Source of the DNA: Microthyrium microscopicum
Taxonomy: Eukaryota; Ascomycota; Dothideomycetes; Microthyriales; Microthyriaceae
Length of the DNA: 64,000 nucleotides
Assembly (NCBI GenBank): GCA_010405405.1
Contig: MU004231.1
Location: forward strand, 4,204,884-4,268,883
Direction: 5' to 3'
A model generated the notes under the pieces. It was not told the DNA's origin. It did not search any database and saw only the letters and a program-made list of their open reading frames with translations. The translations under genes and the position numbers were made by a program. Every line of letters begins with the position of its first letter. Position 1 is the first letter of the stretch. Positions 35,699-47,996 of the stretch are shown in pieces.

Positions 35699-36161
35699 AT
35701 TTGAATCTAGAATGTGCGAAAAGAGTTGTTTGTGGACTCAGACGCAACCAAACGAAAGAGTGAAGATTGGAAGCAGAGGTCATCGTAGGTAGTAGCTGAT
35801 TCACATGAGCTTACGAAAGCAAATTAAAGCCGATTCGTAAATTGCACTAAAAGCACAAACCATCTGTCTTCATGCCGAATTAGATCATCTACGAAGAAGC
35901 TAATAGCAATAACATAAAAGCTCGGCTCAGTTGTTGGATCGCCAGCCCTGGATACCAGATGAGGAATCCAATTCGAAAATCAACAATGGTTGTGGGAAAC
36001 TTTCATGTTCGAAGATGACATCTTCTGATTGTCATTGTGTAGAAGCAGTCTAAATCATTTGATGATATTGTAATTGTATTTTACTTTATATGCAATGGGT
36101 AGTATTCAAACACCAATGCGGTCCACCATGTTTTCTTATATGTACAACAACTCGACCATTC
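35699..36161. other. Cutinase upstream region
   Basis: 463 bp between the cutinase start and the LCCL-gene stop (both minus strand). AT-rich; no ORF or repeat of note. Confidence 0.55.
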
Positions 36162-38206
36162 CTAGCCGCTTGGTCCACGATCCATAGGGATCCAACCACC
36201 TTCAGCAGTCCATGTACCAGCTTTTGTATAATCCTCAGTTTGGCCGCCTTGCAAATAGGCAAAGCGGAAGTACTCTGGTAGGTCCTCGCGTGTCCGCGTC
36301 CATGTCCACTGGTCAATGCCTTGGTCACGGTATGCCTTAAATCGCTCGACCTCATTGACAATGATGCTTATGCCGTCATATGGATCACCATCAGGCTGTT
36401 TATCTTCCGGAGGAAACGTCCATTGGAAGGTAATGTTCGTGGGCTTTTGAAGAATAGGATCTATGCGGATCATGGGAGGTAGGATGGTGGGTAGGGCGCT
36501 GTTCAATGGCGCATCGCCACGAAGTTCGAGGGGTGTTTGAAGAAGAGAATCAAACCCCCAGCGCGCAATGCCGTTGATAAAGAAGCCAATGAGCAGACCT
36601 TGGTACAGCAGACTAGGTCGCATTTGTAGGCGTGTTCCTGGGATGAATAGGAGGCCGAGAATGTAATGATGGATACGAATCTTGAGCTCTGGAACGGCCA
36701 AGAGTAGTAGGAGAGTACCACAGAATATGCCATATACAACAAGATATTTGGGCATCAATCCTTCTATTCTTATAAACCAGGCTTGTGTAAGCGCAATGGT
36801 GAGGATGACGGATATGATTATGAATAAAGCCGGCAATGCGCCTGCTTGTGCTTTGAGGTCGTCAGGTGTGAGGCGCTGGATGGGAATCTTGTCAAAAGTG
36901 TAGTTGTTCAGACTTCCAACCCAGCAAGCTCCAAGCCATAACACAGTCTTTTCAACTTGCGCTCGCAGGCCACGGAGAGAGTGCCGTACCGCGACATTAT
37001 ACATGATAGCAGCACAGAATGCAGCGGGAAGGAATCGGCCAGACCCCGTACTGATCAATGACTTATAGTTTGAGTGTCCAGGCGGGTCAGACACCAACGC
37101 GACATGGATGAACAGGCCAGTAAAGATAGACCAGAAGAACACGCCGGGAGATGTCGTAAATAACGATAGTACCGTACTGAAGAAGACCGATACAGCTAGG
37201 AGCGGCCATCTCAGATCCTGGCATTGAGCAGAACTTCCTTTCATGAACGTAAAAGACTGCGGAAAGTAGGAATCGAATCCAATACTGTTAATCCCATGTT
37301 GTTTTACACTGGGATATTTCGATCGTTCGCCCACAAGTTTAAGCACTCCGCAACCTCCTTGTTCATTTTTCAGAAAACCAGAGTGTACAGCGGCGCCACA
37401 GATGAAAGAGTCTCCTCGGTAGACAGAATCCCCATATCCTCCAGCAGAGTCTGCCATAGGCCCTCCAACCACTAGAGACCGGTAATTTATTTGTTGAGAT
37501 CCGACGGGATATGGATCCGTCAATTGGACTTTGTTACAGCTCGCAGGGCATCGAAAAGGATATGGAACTTCATTAGAACTCCCACCGAAAGGCCTACATA
37601 TGTCTCCGTGAAGTCCGCAGGTGTTACCTCGTCCCCTAGAGTTACAATTAGCCAGGTCTCCAACCACGATTGATTCCAAAACACTTACCAGAATCTCGCT
37701 GCGCAACTGATCATATTCGGCGGCCCAAATCCAGGAATCTCAGACGCAAACGCCGACCTCTTCAGCACCAGGCTGAAGGTAAGCAACCACAAGCCATACC
37801 ACGCAATCAACAAAAACACCTTATGTCTCTTATTCGGGCAGTAGCGATCAAGTAGTTTTATCGGTAGCGTCTGCACGTCCTCGAATATCGGCGTTATTCT
37901 CCACGGCCGCGCTGGTTGAGGACCTCTGGCCCAGTGCATGGCAACTTTCCAGCCTCGCTGGACACGCGCAGGAAACCGGCGCACCTGCGACTTTATCTGC
38001 CAGGGCGGCGCAAAGGCTGCGTCGGTGCTTTCGAGGTCTTCGCCATCGATGCGCATAAACGACAATGTGTCGTCTTGTCCGCCATCGAGTGTCTCTGTAG
38101 AGCTCAAGGTCGCGGCGCGGGGAGCGGCATCGGGGTCATCGTCGTCGTAGGCGTCGCGGTATGGCTCCGAGGCGTGGGGATCGCGGCTCGATCGCGGTGG
38201 AGCCAT
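36162..38206 (-). CDS. LCCL-domain multi-pass membrane protein
   Basis: Predicted 663-residue fungal LCCL-domain protein; molecular role not established. Exons 38206-37689 and 37635-36162 join in phase as AARFW/GRGNTCGLHGD (donor GTAAGT, acceptor TCTAG). Seen: acidic disordered N-terminal 90 residues, a first membrane helix (KVFLLIAWYGLWLLTFSLVL), then the Cys-rich LCCL module on the non-cytosolic side (NTCGLHGDICRPF, YRGDSFICGAAVHSG, GGCGVLKLVG). About eight further hydrophobic helices follow from about residue 330 to 545. The C-terminal 110 residues are soluble and Trp-rich. The conserved YRGDSxICGAAVHxG is the LCCL signature. Confidence 0.9.
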
Positions 38207-38726
38207 GTTGGTTCCGTGGAGTAGGCGGGGTTCTCGGAGGTACTGAGAATCCCGATGCAGAATTATGATGGATAAATATACTTGTGATGAACCAGATGGC
38301 GAGTCTGGAGAACCTGAGTCCCTCGGGAGAGGTGGAAAAGGTACATTGATGTTGGATGCAAAGAGGACGGAGTCGAGTTGAGTTGCTGAGTCGTCGTCAC
38401 CACGTGGAGACTGGGCAACCTCGTCAACTCCTCAATTTCGAAGCTTGATCTGTTTCCAACACCCTTAATGTTACTCTAAACTGTTGCTTTTCTGATTGAC
38501 AACGTGTCAAGCATGACTTCAATCGACGCGCAAATAAGCGGTTCGAAATCACTTTTTCGCGGCTTTGAGAGTTAAGCTCAACGCGTTTAGTGACGGAAGG
38601 CAGTTGGAGATATCACATCTATCAGTTATTCTCTGCAATAAATATTAGAGTAGTTCTCTAGTAGGTGATCAGTACAAGTTTACAATCGCTAATTGGGCAT
38701 TAGTCATTCTTCTATTGTGTATAATT
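38207..38726. other. LCCL-gene upstream region
   Basis: 520 bp upstream of the LCCL start and downstream of the MFS transporter stop. Nothing recognisable beyond presumptive promoter. Confidence 0.55.
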
Positions 38727-41033
38727 CTATGATCCTCTAAGAAGCCTCTGTTCCCGCCATCGAGGCCCATACGTTCTTTCTATTACCACTAGGAATCCGC
38801 TCAAAGCCGCCAGCACCGCAAGGACCAAGAACGTTATTCCCCCATGAATTCTCGATATAGCCTGTTCGATCAATGCAACACCGAGGCCGCCCAAGGTGCA
38901 GCGAACCAGATTATTCTATACCATGTTAGTAGATGTTCTTCAAATGCAGATTTTTGGAGGTAACTTACAACTGCGGTTGCCGAACTGGCTTTTGAAGGGT
39001 ATAGATCGATCATCAGTGTTGAGTTGATATTGAAGATCGCAGTCGCCGTGAACGCCGTGATAAATTGAAGCGTCAATGGCACGGCCATGTGCCATTGTAA
39101 GGCGAATCCGTATAGACCGGTCGCAATACAGAACATAGCAAGCAACCACCAAGTGCTCTTAAGTCGCGCGCGTTCTATCGAAAAGCTTGGGTATATATGC
39201 TGTTTGAGCTCCGTTTCTGCCGGTAGACTATGGAGCTGTCGGAACTGTGTCGCAGCTTTCGCGTAGTCCGAATCCATGATCTTGCCAATGATGAATGATC
39301 CGGACATGCAGCCTATACCATTTGGAAGGAATATCAATCCAGTCTGCCAGCTTGACAAATGATATCCGTTCGTGAAGAGCGACGATGTGCTCGAAGTCTG
39401 CATCGACCAGATTGTATAGATGATCCCGCCAAACATTAAGGTAACGAAGACATCTTTCTCAGCCAATAGCCGAAACGACTCGAGTAGCATCTTCCAAGAC
39501 AGTTTCTTTTCTTCATAGCTCTTGTTGAGAGTCGCCCTCGACGTCATCATGGCGTGGTGTCTCTTCGTGTATACCAGCGGCCTATAAATGCCATATAGTT
39601 GTCGGCTGCCGTCTCCTGCGATGCTTCGTAGTGTTTCCGGCAGGAATAGGGTGATGAGGACTACGACGATAACCGCGAGGCATAGAAGGAACCAAAAGAT
39701 CGATCGGAAGCCGAATTGAGCCAACACTCCACCAAATACTGGTCCAATAGCTTGCTATTGTTTAGTTAGTATCTTCTCTGTTGATAGTAAAGTATTTCCG
39801 TCTTTGATCTCGCAAACGGGTTTCTTGGTCTTTGGAAATATGCCTGGAAAAGAGGGAACTTACTCCAAACATGCGAACTGATTTCTCGTTAGTACTTTGT
39901 GACTGAACACATCGAGAATGCAAACTTACTTCCAGCGAAGTGGCCCATGAATCCTCCCCGCTCAGCAGCAACAGAAACATCTCCAATTACACCAGCACCT
40001 GATCCTATTAGTCCCATTCCATCATGTTGCCATCTTGGTCACTCACCTATCGCAATAGTTGCACTGCTCCCTATCGCTTGAATCCCCCGAAACACCATCA
40101 ACGAGGCATAGTTCTTCGAAAAGCCGAGACCTAAATTGGCAAGAATGTATACTAAAGCAAGTAAGCGTTGTGCCACATTATCGAACCCGTTTAACCTACC
40201 ACACAATGTAGCTATCAGAATCGGCCGTCTTCCAAACTGATCTGCCAAAGGTCCCCAGAAACTCGGAGCTTCCTCATAGTTAGCTTCAAGCTTGCATTCA
40301 ACATCAGTAGAAGGCTTACCTAAGCCCTGAAAGAGCATATAGATAGTAATAGTCAACGTAACCAACTCTATCGGCGTATGCAACGTCTATCTCCATATTA
40401 GCAAACCCACCCATATATCCACCAAATCCCCAATTTCTTTTTTTCAAAACTCACCTCCGCAATAGTAGGTAGTGCCGGAAAGTAGATATTACTCGACAAC
40501 GGCGAGAACATTGCCGCCAACGAAACCATATACACCAGCCACTTCTTCTGCTCCCTTGAAAACACATGGTGCGGCGGCTCCACAAATGGATCGCCAGGGT
40601 CTTTCCCTTCCAGTAGCGCCATTTCCGACTGTGGGCTTCTAGGCCAGACGACTTCTTGATAGACTGCTGTGTTTTTCGAATATGATGTGCCCATTTTGGC
40701 ACTGTGGTGTGGTGTGGTGTCGAAAGAGCTCCTGCTGGAGTTTATGATGGAGGAGGAAGATATGCTGGAGATGTTGCTGGGCGGGTCGTCATTTTGTTCT
40801 TTGACGTTGTGGGTGTTGCCACTGGGTATGGGGATTCTTGGGTGAGTGCGCTCATAGGACCCGTTTTTGTGAGCCTCGAGCTTCTGATACATCGAGGCTA
40901 CCACTACTGGCTCACCCAACGTAGTTGTTGGCTGCCCATTCGTTGAGGGTGGGATAGTTGGGTTAACTATATCTTGAAATTTTCCATCGAGCCTTTGGAG
41001 AGTGGGATTTTCCAGCACGTCATGGGTGGACAT
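38727..41033 (-). CDS. Major facilitator superfamily transporter, DHA1 (drug:H+ antiporter-like) group
   Basis: Predicted 627-residue plasma-membrane exporter with 12 helices. Eight phase-matched exons: 41033-40455, 40386-40320, 40268-40200, 40151-40047, 40004-39930, 39877-39864, 39754-38969, 38915-38727. Exon 6 is only 14 nt. Seen: a 160-residue Ser/Thr-rich cytosolic N-terminus, first helix SLAAMFSPLSSNIYFPAL, motif A GPLADQFGRRPIL, RGIQAIGSSATIAIGSGAG, and the antiporter-type motif C region RMFGQAIGPVFGG, which is built across the micro-exon. A central loop of about 80 residues precedes helix 7. The sequence resembles fungal Qdr/Aqr-type transporters. Substrate cannot be inferred; no cluster enzymes are nearby. 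Confidence 0.9.
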
Positions 41034-41947
41034 TGGCCAGATCTTTACACCACTTGAAATATTCCTGCTGCTAGAAAAAAGTATAAAGAATGAACTGCTT
41101 TCCAGCTGCTCAGATAGTAGCCATGATCGCGGGTGGAACGGGCGAGGGGAGAGCGCTAGGGTTGTATAAAATTGACAAAGAGATCTAAGCGTTTGCTAAG
41201 GATTATTTGAAAATGGGTTGGCCAGACCCGGTAAACGTGGGCACGCAAGGCACTTTACTTTGACCTGTTGGCATATTTTTGGTAGCACGCAAGTGGCATT
41301 TATATTGTGCCGCAAAAGGTGCTTCGGGGCTGGCGAACAGGAGTTTGCGGTTGGATCCGATCGTTGTTTCAGACTGATGAGTTTCTGGGTTGACGAATGA
41401 TAATGGTGGAAAATATGTTTCATAAGAGTACTATTTGCCAATCGACAAGACCAGGCACAATAGTTTGAACTGCTGGTGTCGGTGCGCAACACTTTGTTGT
41501 TGACCGCGATTGGAATTAAGATCAAGTTGCTTACTCTCAACCATGAAAATAAACAAACCTTACCAAAACAGTCGAGTGTTCGTTTGGATTCTGAGACTTG
41601 GCATGGTTTGGACGGTGGGATTTTGAAGGATGATTTATCGCATGGAGGATTTGATCCTCGATGTCAGTTGGTGGTAGAGTAAAACGTAAGGACACTTTTG
41701 AAGATAAACGAAACTTGAGTATAGAAAAGAGGTGTGGATTATTTAGTCGTAGACACAAGGTAGTGTGTTCCTACCTTATATGCATCAGCCTCAAGAGAAA
41801 TAGGAACAAAAGAGATGGGTATCGCCTAGAATCAGGTGGTCGAATACAACATTACCGTCCTGCTGACCCGTATCGACTCGTAGCAGCAAATGGTTTTGAC
41901 CTTTTCCATCATAGACGATCATGAATCATACCAAAACAACGCTTTGA
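41034..41947. other. MFS upstream region and calcineurin 3' flank
   Basis: 914 bp between the transporter start and the calcineurin stop. Short ORFs at 41196-41540 and 41661-41924 look random. Confidence 0.55.
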
Positions 41948-44010
41948 CTATTGCGATGGTCGACCCCGCCCAGCGCCAGCAGACCTACCAACGTTAGTAA
42001 ACATCGAACATCGAAGCGGTCGGTATAACTTACAGGCTGATTCTTCTTGCGATGCCTTTCAGTTCTTGGTCGTTATCCGCCTCAGTCCCAGCTCGTTCGA
42101 GAGCTTCCGTTCGATTCACATCTTGACTCCGTCTAACTTCTTCACCACTTGGAGGGAGTCTTTCGTTCTGAATATCAACCTTTCTCGCGTCTTCGAAACT
42201 GTTAATTGCTTGCTTGATACCCTCCGCGCCAAGCATCAGAGTGCCAGCTGGTAGACGACCGCCAGTAGCAGTCTTCAACTCAGTTACACTCTCAGACTCT
42301 TCACGCAAGACTTGGAAAACACGAGATAGGCGACCAATGGCCAAAATCTTGTTCTTGATCGCACGACGCTTAAATTCGATACTTTCGGGGTCCGATGAGA
42401 GACCGGCAGATAACGGAGGTGATGCCGGACCAGACGTGATTGAGCTGGGTGTATCTTCAGGTCCGAGTTCGTCCTTGGAGCAAATGTTCAGCATTGCGAT
42501 TAGCATGTCTGTAATCTTCTCGCCCACAAATGGCAGTGACCAGGTGAAAACGTCCATAAAGTTTGGAAGCCAGTACGGATGAGGGGTGCAGTTGAATTGT
42601 CGGATGTTCATGACATTGTTCTCATATTTCAAGACGGCAGCTTTGTTGTTGTAAACGTCCAGGTAGTTGGGTGCGCTGAAGATGGTCATGACACTTGGGA
42701 ACCCGGTCGTCATGGTCTTCCGATACATGCGGTATCCAGCATCTTGCGCTTCATGCGCGCGAATAACTGACAAGAGATTATTCTTCTCCAAGAAGTTGCA
42801 TGCAGCGTTGTATGAGAAGAAATACGAGCATCCTCGAACGTGGTTGTGTATAAAGAACTCTGATGTTTTTTCTTGGCCAAACTCTTCCAGTGGATCAGCC
42901 CAGAGGATATCACACATCAGTCCATGTGTAGGTGGTTCGCGGAATCGATCAATCTGCTATTGTTAGTTCAAATCCAGATTTGCTTCGTTGGTTACATACA
43001 TTTCTCAAGTCGTCCAGAGTATGTAGTTCGGGGCTGAGGCCGCCATGGATGCACAGAAACTGTTTGTTCATAACTGCAGCCAGTGGCAAACTACAAAACG
43101 ACTCCATACAAGCCTCGTACACATCTTCAGAGTACTTGTGCTTGCATTCTAGCTTGAAAGTGAAGTAATCGGTCAAATGTCGACACTCATGGTTTCCACG
43201 AAGTAACCAGAGAGTATTAGGATACCAGATCTTCAAGGACCAGAGGTATAGAACGCACTGAACTTGTTAGAATGCACTATTTCGGGATTCGCGTGATCAA
43301 ATACCTCAATGCTGAAATAACCTCGATCAACGTAATCGCCCAAAAAGAGATATCTTGTTTCGGCGGGATCGCCACCAACTTCAAAAAGCTTCATCAAATC
43401 ATAGTATTGCCCGTGAACATCACCGCAAACAGTGATCGGCGCATCCATCTCCAAGAGATTTGGCTCCGCTCTCAGAATCTCTGTCCCCTTGCGAATGATC
43501 CATAGCGCTTGTTCTTCGGTGAGGCGACCCTCACGATAGAAGTGGTTCTTGAGAAATTGGAGATTAGGCTTATTGCGGTCGTGAGGCGAAAGAAATTGCT
43601 CTTGAGTTGGAGGTTGTGTCGCAGGCGCTTGAACATCTAAATCTCATTGTCAGCTTGACGAATTGTAAATCTTGGCGTTGTGCCGTCTGTGCTACGGTCA
43701 TAGCGCAGCTGAGTGGGATGGAGAAGCGGTGGAGGGCATTGTGACATTGGATTGCAGGTAAAGTGCCAGAGATAAGACGAATTGTCGCAGAAGATCAAGA
43801 AATGATTCTTTGTCAAAGATCTGGGGAAGTTGCCATACCTTTGCACACTCTATCTTGAGTATTTACTTGAGTGCCATCATCCATTGAGTGGAGGGTGAAA
43901 TCGATCTCAGGTGCAGGCTTTTTGTTTCTGACAGCGCGAATAGCATTGTCAAAAGCACCAACTTCTGGCCCAGGTGGGCTCTGTTGACCTTCTTCCCAGG
44001 ACTCGTCCAT
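41948..44010 (-). CDS. cnaA: Calcineurin catalytic subunit A (Ca2+/calmodulin-dependent Ser/Thr phosphatase)
   Basis: PP2B catalytic subunit that dephosphorylates Crz1-type factors and controls stress, ion and hyphal growth responses. Exons: 44010-43839, 43636-43305, 43257-43000, 42953-42034, 41984-41948, giving 572 residues, with every join phase-matched. Seen: metallophosphatase motifs GDVHG (129-133), GDYVDRG (157-163), RGNHE (188-192); calcineurin-B-binding helix [16 protein letters not shown] from about 386; a Ser/Pro linker; calmodulin-binding [20 protein letters not shown] from 452; and an autoinhibitory region near the end. The final 37-nt exon is inferred from donor CT/GTAAGT, branch TACTAAC and acceptor GGTAG, adding [11 protein letters not shown]. 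If that intron is retained, translation stops at 42030, 11 residues earlier. Confidence 0.93.
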
Positions 44011-44782
44011 TTTGTTGGTGGCAAAGTATTAAAGAGGTAGAGGAGAGAGGAGAGAACGGATGGCGAAACCCAACAGGGCGGCCTCAGGTGGGCGGTTAGG
44101 AGGGGAAGTTGAGAGAAGGAATTTGTGAAGTCGGAGAGAACAGGTCGATTACTACGAGGCGCAGAAGATAGATAAAGAGCACGATAGAGGTTGGAGATAG
44201 GAATGAAAGAAGTCGCGTGCTTGCCACTTGGTGAGACTGGATTGCGGGGAGTTGCAGAGGACTGAAGTTGAGTTGAGGCTGCTCAGTGAGATTCCTGAAC
44301 CGTGCCTGCTCCTTTTGTGAGCTCTTGATGCTGCCAGGATGGGCAAGAACGACCCAACCGGTGAGCCTAGCTCGCACTTGCCAGTTGCCTCCGTCAGCCC
44401 TGCTCCTGCCTTTTCCTTTTTAGGCAGTAGCCACACTGTTGAGCCACTTACAATCATGTGCCACTTGGTTTGAGGCAATGGCAAGATCTCTTGCGCAATA
44501 TTGTGATGATGATCTTTAAGCTCTCGGGTTGATACAAAATAGTAGTACATTGCGTCAAATCTATCATTATCAAAAGTAAGATACAAGAACGCCAGCGCTA
44601 GTCTCCTGAGTACAGTACGTAGTGAACTCCTGAAAACAATTCCGGGTCAGTAAGATATCTGCCATCGCGTCCAATCAAGAAGAGATGGCCTATGGCTGAA
44701 TCGTGTTGTCTTGAGTGCACTCAATCCAATTGGAAGCATCCGAGACAGCGTAAAAGACGGCAGCCAGACAAGCAATGCCACT
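44011..44782. other. Calcineurin upstream region
   Basis: 772 bp upstream of the calcineurin start and downstream of the seven-helix protein's stop. Minus-strand ORFs here (for example 44586-44152) show no domain. Confidence 0.55.
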
Positions 44783-45671
44783 TTACACGTTGTCTCTCAC
44801 CACACCAGTCTGCTGCTGCTTATGCCCATCCCGCATCTCATATCGTCCTTTCAGGAACTGGGCCCCCTTTCCATGCTCATGGTCACCAGCTTGAATCGGT
44901 GGAGCCAGCAATCCGGCTGCGCAATATATAGCAAAGAGGAAAAATTCCATCAATGTCTGCATAAACGATTCGACATAGATGTCTGGCGCTGTCGCGCTGA
45001 ACTTATTGTTGATGTGAAACGCGGTAAAGACCAAGTAAAACACTCGGATGAGTAGGAATGGCGTGCTGATCGCGGCGCAAAGGGTGAGTTTCTTGTCTGT
45101 TACATAGACGCGGTGGAGTTGGGCGACGAATACGAGAGCCATGCCGATGTTCAAGACGGCGGTGATTAGGAGGATGATTGCTGATGCTTTTCGAAGAGAC
45201 GTGACTGTCTGCTGCATGCCTACATCTGTCGAGCTCGCCATGGACGCTGCTGCGATTCCGAGAGCAGTACCGGCGACGATAGCAATGTGAATGAATTGAA
45301 ATAGGCGTGGTGGCTGGAGTTTGTTAGCTTAAGATCGCTGATACTGGTTGTTTGGAGCGGATTCTTACCATATGGCCACTCTGGAGTCCATCATTTATGC
45401 GCTTGACGATTCCATTCAAGCAGAGTAGGAGAGGTATTAGACCCAAAGCACTGAATACAAGCGCTGCGACATATAAACCAGTGCTGGGGTTGTTGTCTGC
45501 TGCGAGTCGAAGACTAGAGCCATTGATTCTAACCAGCGCGAAACTAAGCAGATAGAACCATCCTGCATGTCGTCCGAAGCCTTGTTTCTTGCAAACCCAT
45601 ATTGCGACTGGAAGTCCAAGAATGAAGTATATAAGGATGGCTATTGAAAGCTTTCCATAAGATGTGAGCAT
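44783..45671 (-). CDS. Seven-helix membrane protein, DUF7702-like
   Basis: Predicted 277-residue integral membrane protein of unknown function. Exons 45671-45369 and 45313-44783 join in phase as LQSGHM/PPRLFQFIHIA (donor GTAAGA, branch GCTAAC, acceptor CCAG). Seven hydrophobic helices are visible: KLSIAILIYFILGLPVAIWV, the WFYLLSFALV segment, YVAALVFSALGLIPLLLC, FIHIAIVAGTALGI, SAIILLITAVLNIGMALV, TLCAAISTPFLLIRVFYLVF and TLMEFFLFAIYCAAGLL. Charged loops and a short hydrophilic tail follow. The pattern matches a fungal seven-helix family I know as DUF7702; assignment is from memory. No ligand-binding motif can be named. Confidence 0.8.
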
Positions 45672-47250
45672 GGTCGGAAAAGTCGAATTGTGTAGTAGGT
45701 AGGTGTATGATAGGAATTATACGGAAAATTGCGTTATGAAACTCTCAATGGTATCTGACGGGCATGGAGAGCTATTTAAATTCCAAGGCGTTGTGGTATG
45801 CCTCAGATGTGATGAATGGAAATAAAGGAGCACTGCCACCAACTAACACTTTCGCGCCTACCTAAACATTGAAGGTGATCTGCTTTGCATTGCAGAAGTA
45901 GGGATAATGGATAGAAGGAGCAGCTCTTTTGGAGGAAATTACACGCTAAAAAGCTTGAAACAAAGTCTGAGTCGGTTGGAAAGAGGCGCACTGCCATCTT
46001 GAACTCATCCACTCCTTGATACAGACGCTGGCAATGGCACGACAAGATAAATAAGTACACAAACTGAACTACACGCCTCCCATCTCGAAGCCCTTCTTCG
46101 TCTCAGACATACAACAATGACATTAACTTCCACTACGATCAACGAAAAACTGCAACCGCAATTGCTGTATCAGAAGTACAGAGACATATTTCTTCATCTT
46201 GAAAGATTATTCCCGTTTGTGTCTTCATGACGCGGAATGGTCAGATTAAGCGCGGCCGTAGTTCAGCACCTCGCTCAATATTTACGCAAATGGAAGCATT
46301 GAGCGGGTGGCTGACGCCCCAGCCCAACTGGGAAGTCAACCAACCAGCCAACGGCTTGCCCGTGAGACGTCCCTTTTGATCCTCTTGATCTGAAATTCTG
46401 GATGCGACGAATGCGATCTGCCTTGCTTGACATTCTCCACTCACCTTCATCGGCATCAATGTCCGTACTGATAGTCTGATACCAGCGTCTTGATAATATC
46501 CGATGCTGACTTTACGCGATTTGCCTCCCGAATCAACTATGGGATAAGAACCTTCCGAGCGCTCTGATGCTCTTCTCTGGTGACACAAGTGTTCATCCTT
46601 CGCAAGGAGACTTGATCATGCCAGCCTTGGTGTCTCCGGTCGTCAGGTCGCATTCATCGGATTGCTGATTTCTTTATGAAGCGTAACAATCGTGGTGTGA
46701 GGATGAGTTCACTGAGCATAATACAGGTACTTAGTACCTAACTTGTATCATTATGGGCGAGCTAAGATACTAATACATATTTGGTACGGATGTAAGCATG
46801 CCTTGCTCATTGAGACAAGTCAACCGAGCCATATATTGACGCTTGATGAAGAGTCGCGAGCACATTGGCCCAAGTTGCTTAAAGTCTCGATATCAGAAAG
46901 CCGAATCACGATCAAACAGTCGTTCATGGACAACCATCTTTACGGCTCGCTCTAGGCGTGTAATAGGCTTCAATAGACTAATATATGCTAGACAGGCGTT
47001 CTGAAGAACTTGTTAAAGTTTTCTTCAAGACCAACACAGCACGCTATGCCAAGTACGAGATGTGATGAGAATATTGATCTACTTCACATTCAAGGGAAGT
47101 TCAACATTTCTACTTGCTCAGCCTCAACATTCATAAGTCTTTTCACCCACATCTATGCGATGTCCAAACGAAACCCCGTTGGTCTTCAAAGCCAATGTAT
47201 TCAAGTCAGCTAAATGCTGATGATCATACGCCAACTTGACAACTCCACGA
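45672..47250. other. Gene-poor region
   Basis: 1.6 kb with no supportable gene. Its left end should hold the promoter of the seven-helix protein. A 115-codon minus-strand frame at 46588-46241 has no domain. A near-palindrome of the GTACCTA type lies at 46725-46739. Confidence 0.5.
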
Positions 47251-47541
47251 CTACCCCATCCAAGCTGGCGCGTTCTCAAAATCATCCACGACCCAATAGA
47301 TCATCTTCATAAGCAACCAAAACATCAAGCCTAACAGTACTTCCTCCGCAACAGCCCCGTTGTAAAATCTTGAGCCTGGCTGTCTGACCACCTTGATTAT
47401 CTATAGCATCTCATCAGCTTATTGTGTCGTTGTAATGGTGGGCAAGCTGGGCAAGCTCACCTCGAGGAATTCTTCCCATGTATGGGCCATTGTGTCGTAG
47501 TCGGCGAGCATAGCCTCTACCGCGGTTTTCGTTTCGTTCAT
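47251..47541 (-). CDS. Small single-helix membrane protein, unrecognised
   Basis: Not recognised. Two exons, 47541-47461 and 47400-47251, join in phase as TWEEFLE/IIKVVRQPGS (donor GTGAGC, acceptor CTATAG), giving 76 residues. The first half is acidic and helical (AVEAMLADYDTMAHTWEEF). The second contains RFYNGAVAEE, then a hydrophobic helix VLLGLMFWLLMKMIYWVV and an acidic tail ending ENAPAWMG. Size and layout resemble small single-span subunits of organelle membrane complexes, but I cannot name a family. The frame continues 16 codons upstream without an ATG before meeting a stop, so 47541 is the only start unless another exon exists. The coherent helix and clean splice phase are the evidence for a real gene. 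Confidence 0.5.
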
Positions 47542-47996
47542 TGCGCTTGCGAGTTCGATTTGTGGGTTCAAGCCAGCGACGTTGTTGTGACGGCGTTAAG
47601 TAGCGAGTTTTCCGCGGGTTTGTAGATGTGCCAGGCAAGTTGATGCAACTTTTAAACAAACGTGGCCGGTAAGCCTATTTTAATTGCGTTGAGATAGGCA
47701 AGTCAAATATTGGTGAAGTCGGGGATATGATCATCACAAGTCCAGTGATGGTCAGTTACGGAGGTGTCTAAAAACCACCTCAAAATGTTCCTGAAAGGGA
47801 AGTTTATCTGAACCACAACGGCTGCTCTGCATCCGGGGCTTCTTGTTGCCTCTAGTAGCTGTGCAAGTTTAACATGCTACATCGCAAATCATGGATCACT
47901 TGGTATTCTTGTCATTATCGGAAAGGCAGATTCATTCCATTTCCATAATCCCCTCCCTACACGTCCCCTAGCACGCTGTTTGCCATCCACCTTTCT
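47542..47996. other. Intergenic region between two small genes
   Basis: 455 bp; presumptive promoter of the 76-residue gene. Nothing else seen. Confidence 0.5.

Noticed and set aside
26644-45671. Possible secondary-metabolite cluster (NmrA-like, asparaginase, cutinase and MFS transporter in one stretch)
   Set aside because: No backbone synthase, P450 or pathway regulator; the genes are interleaved with housekeeping functions.
46241-46588. 115-codon minus-strand ORF
   Set aside because: No ATG-supported start and no domain; chance open frame.
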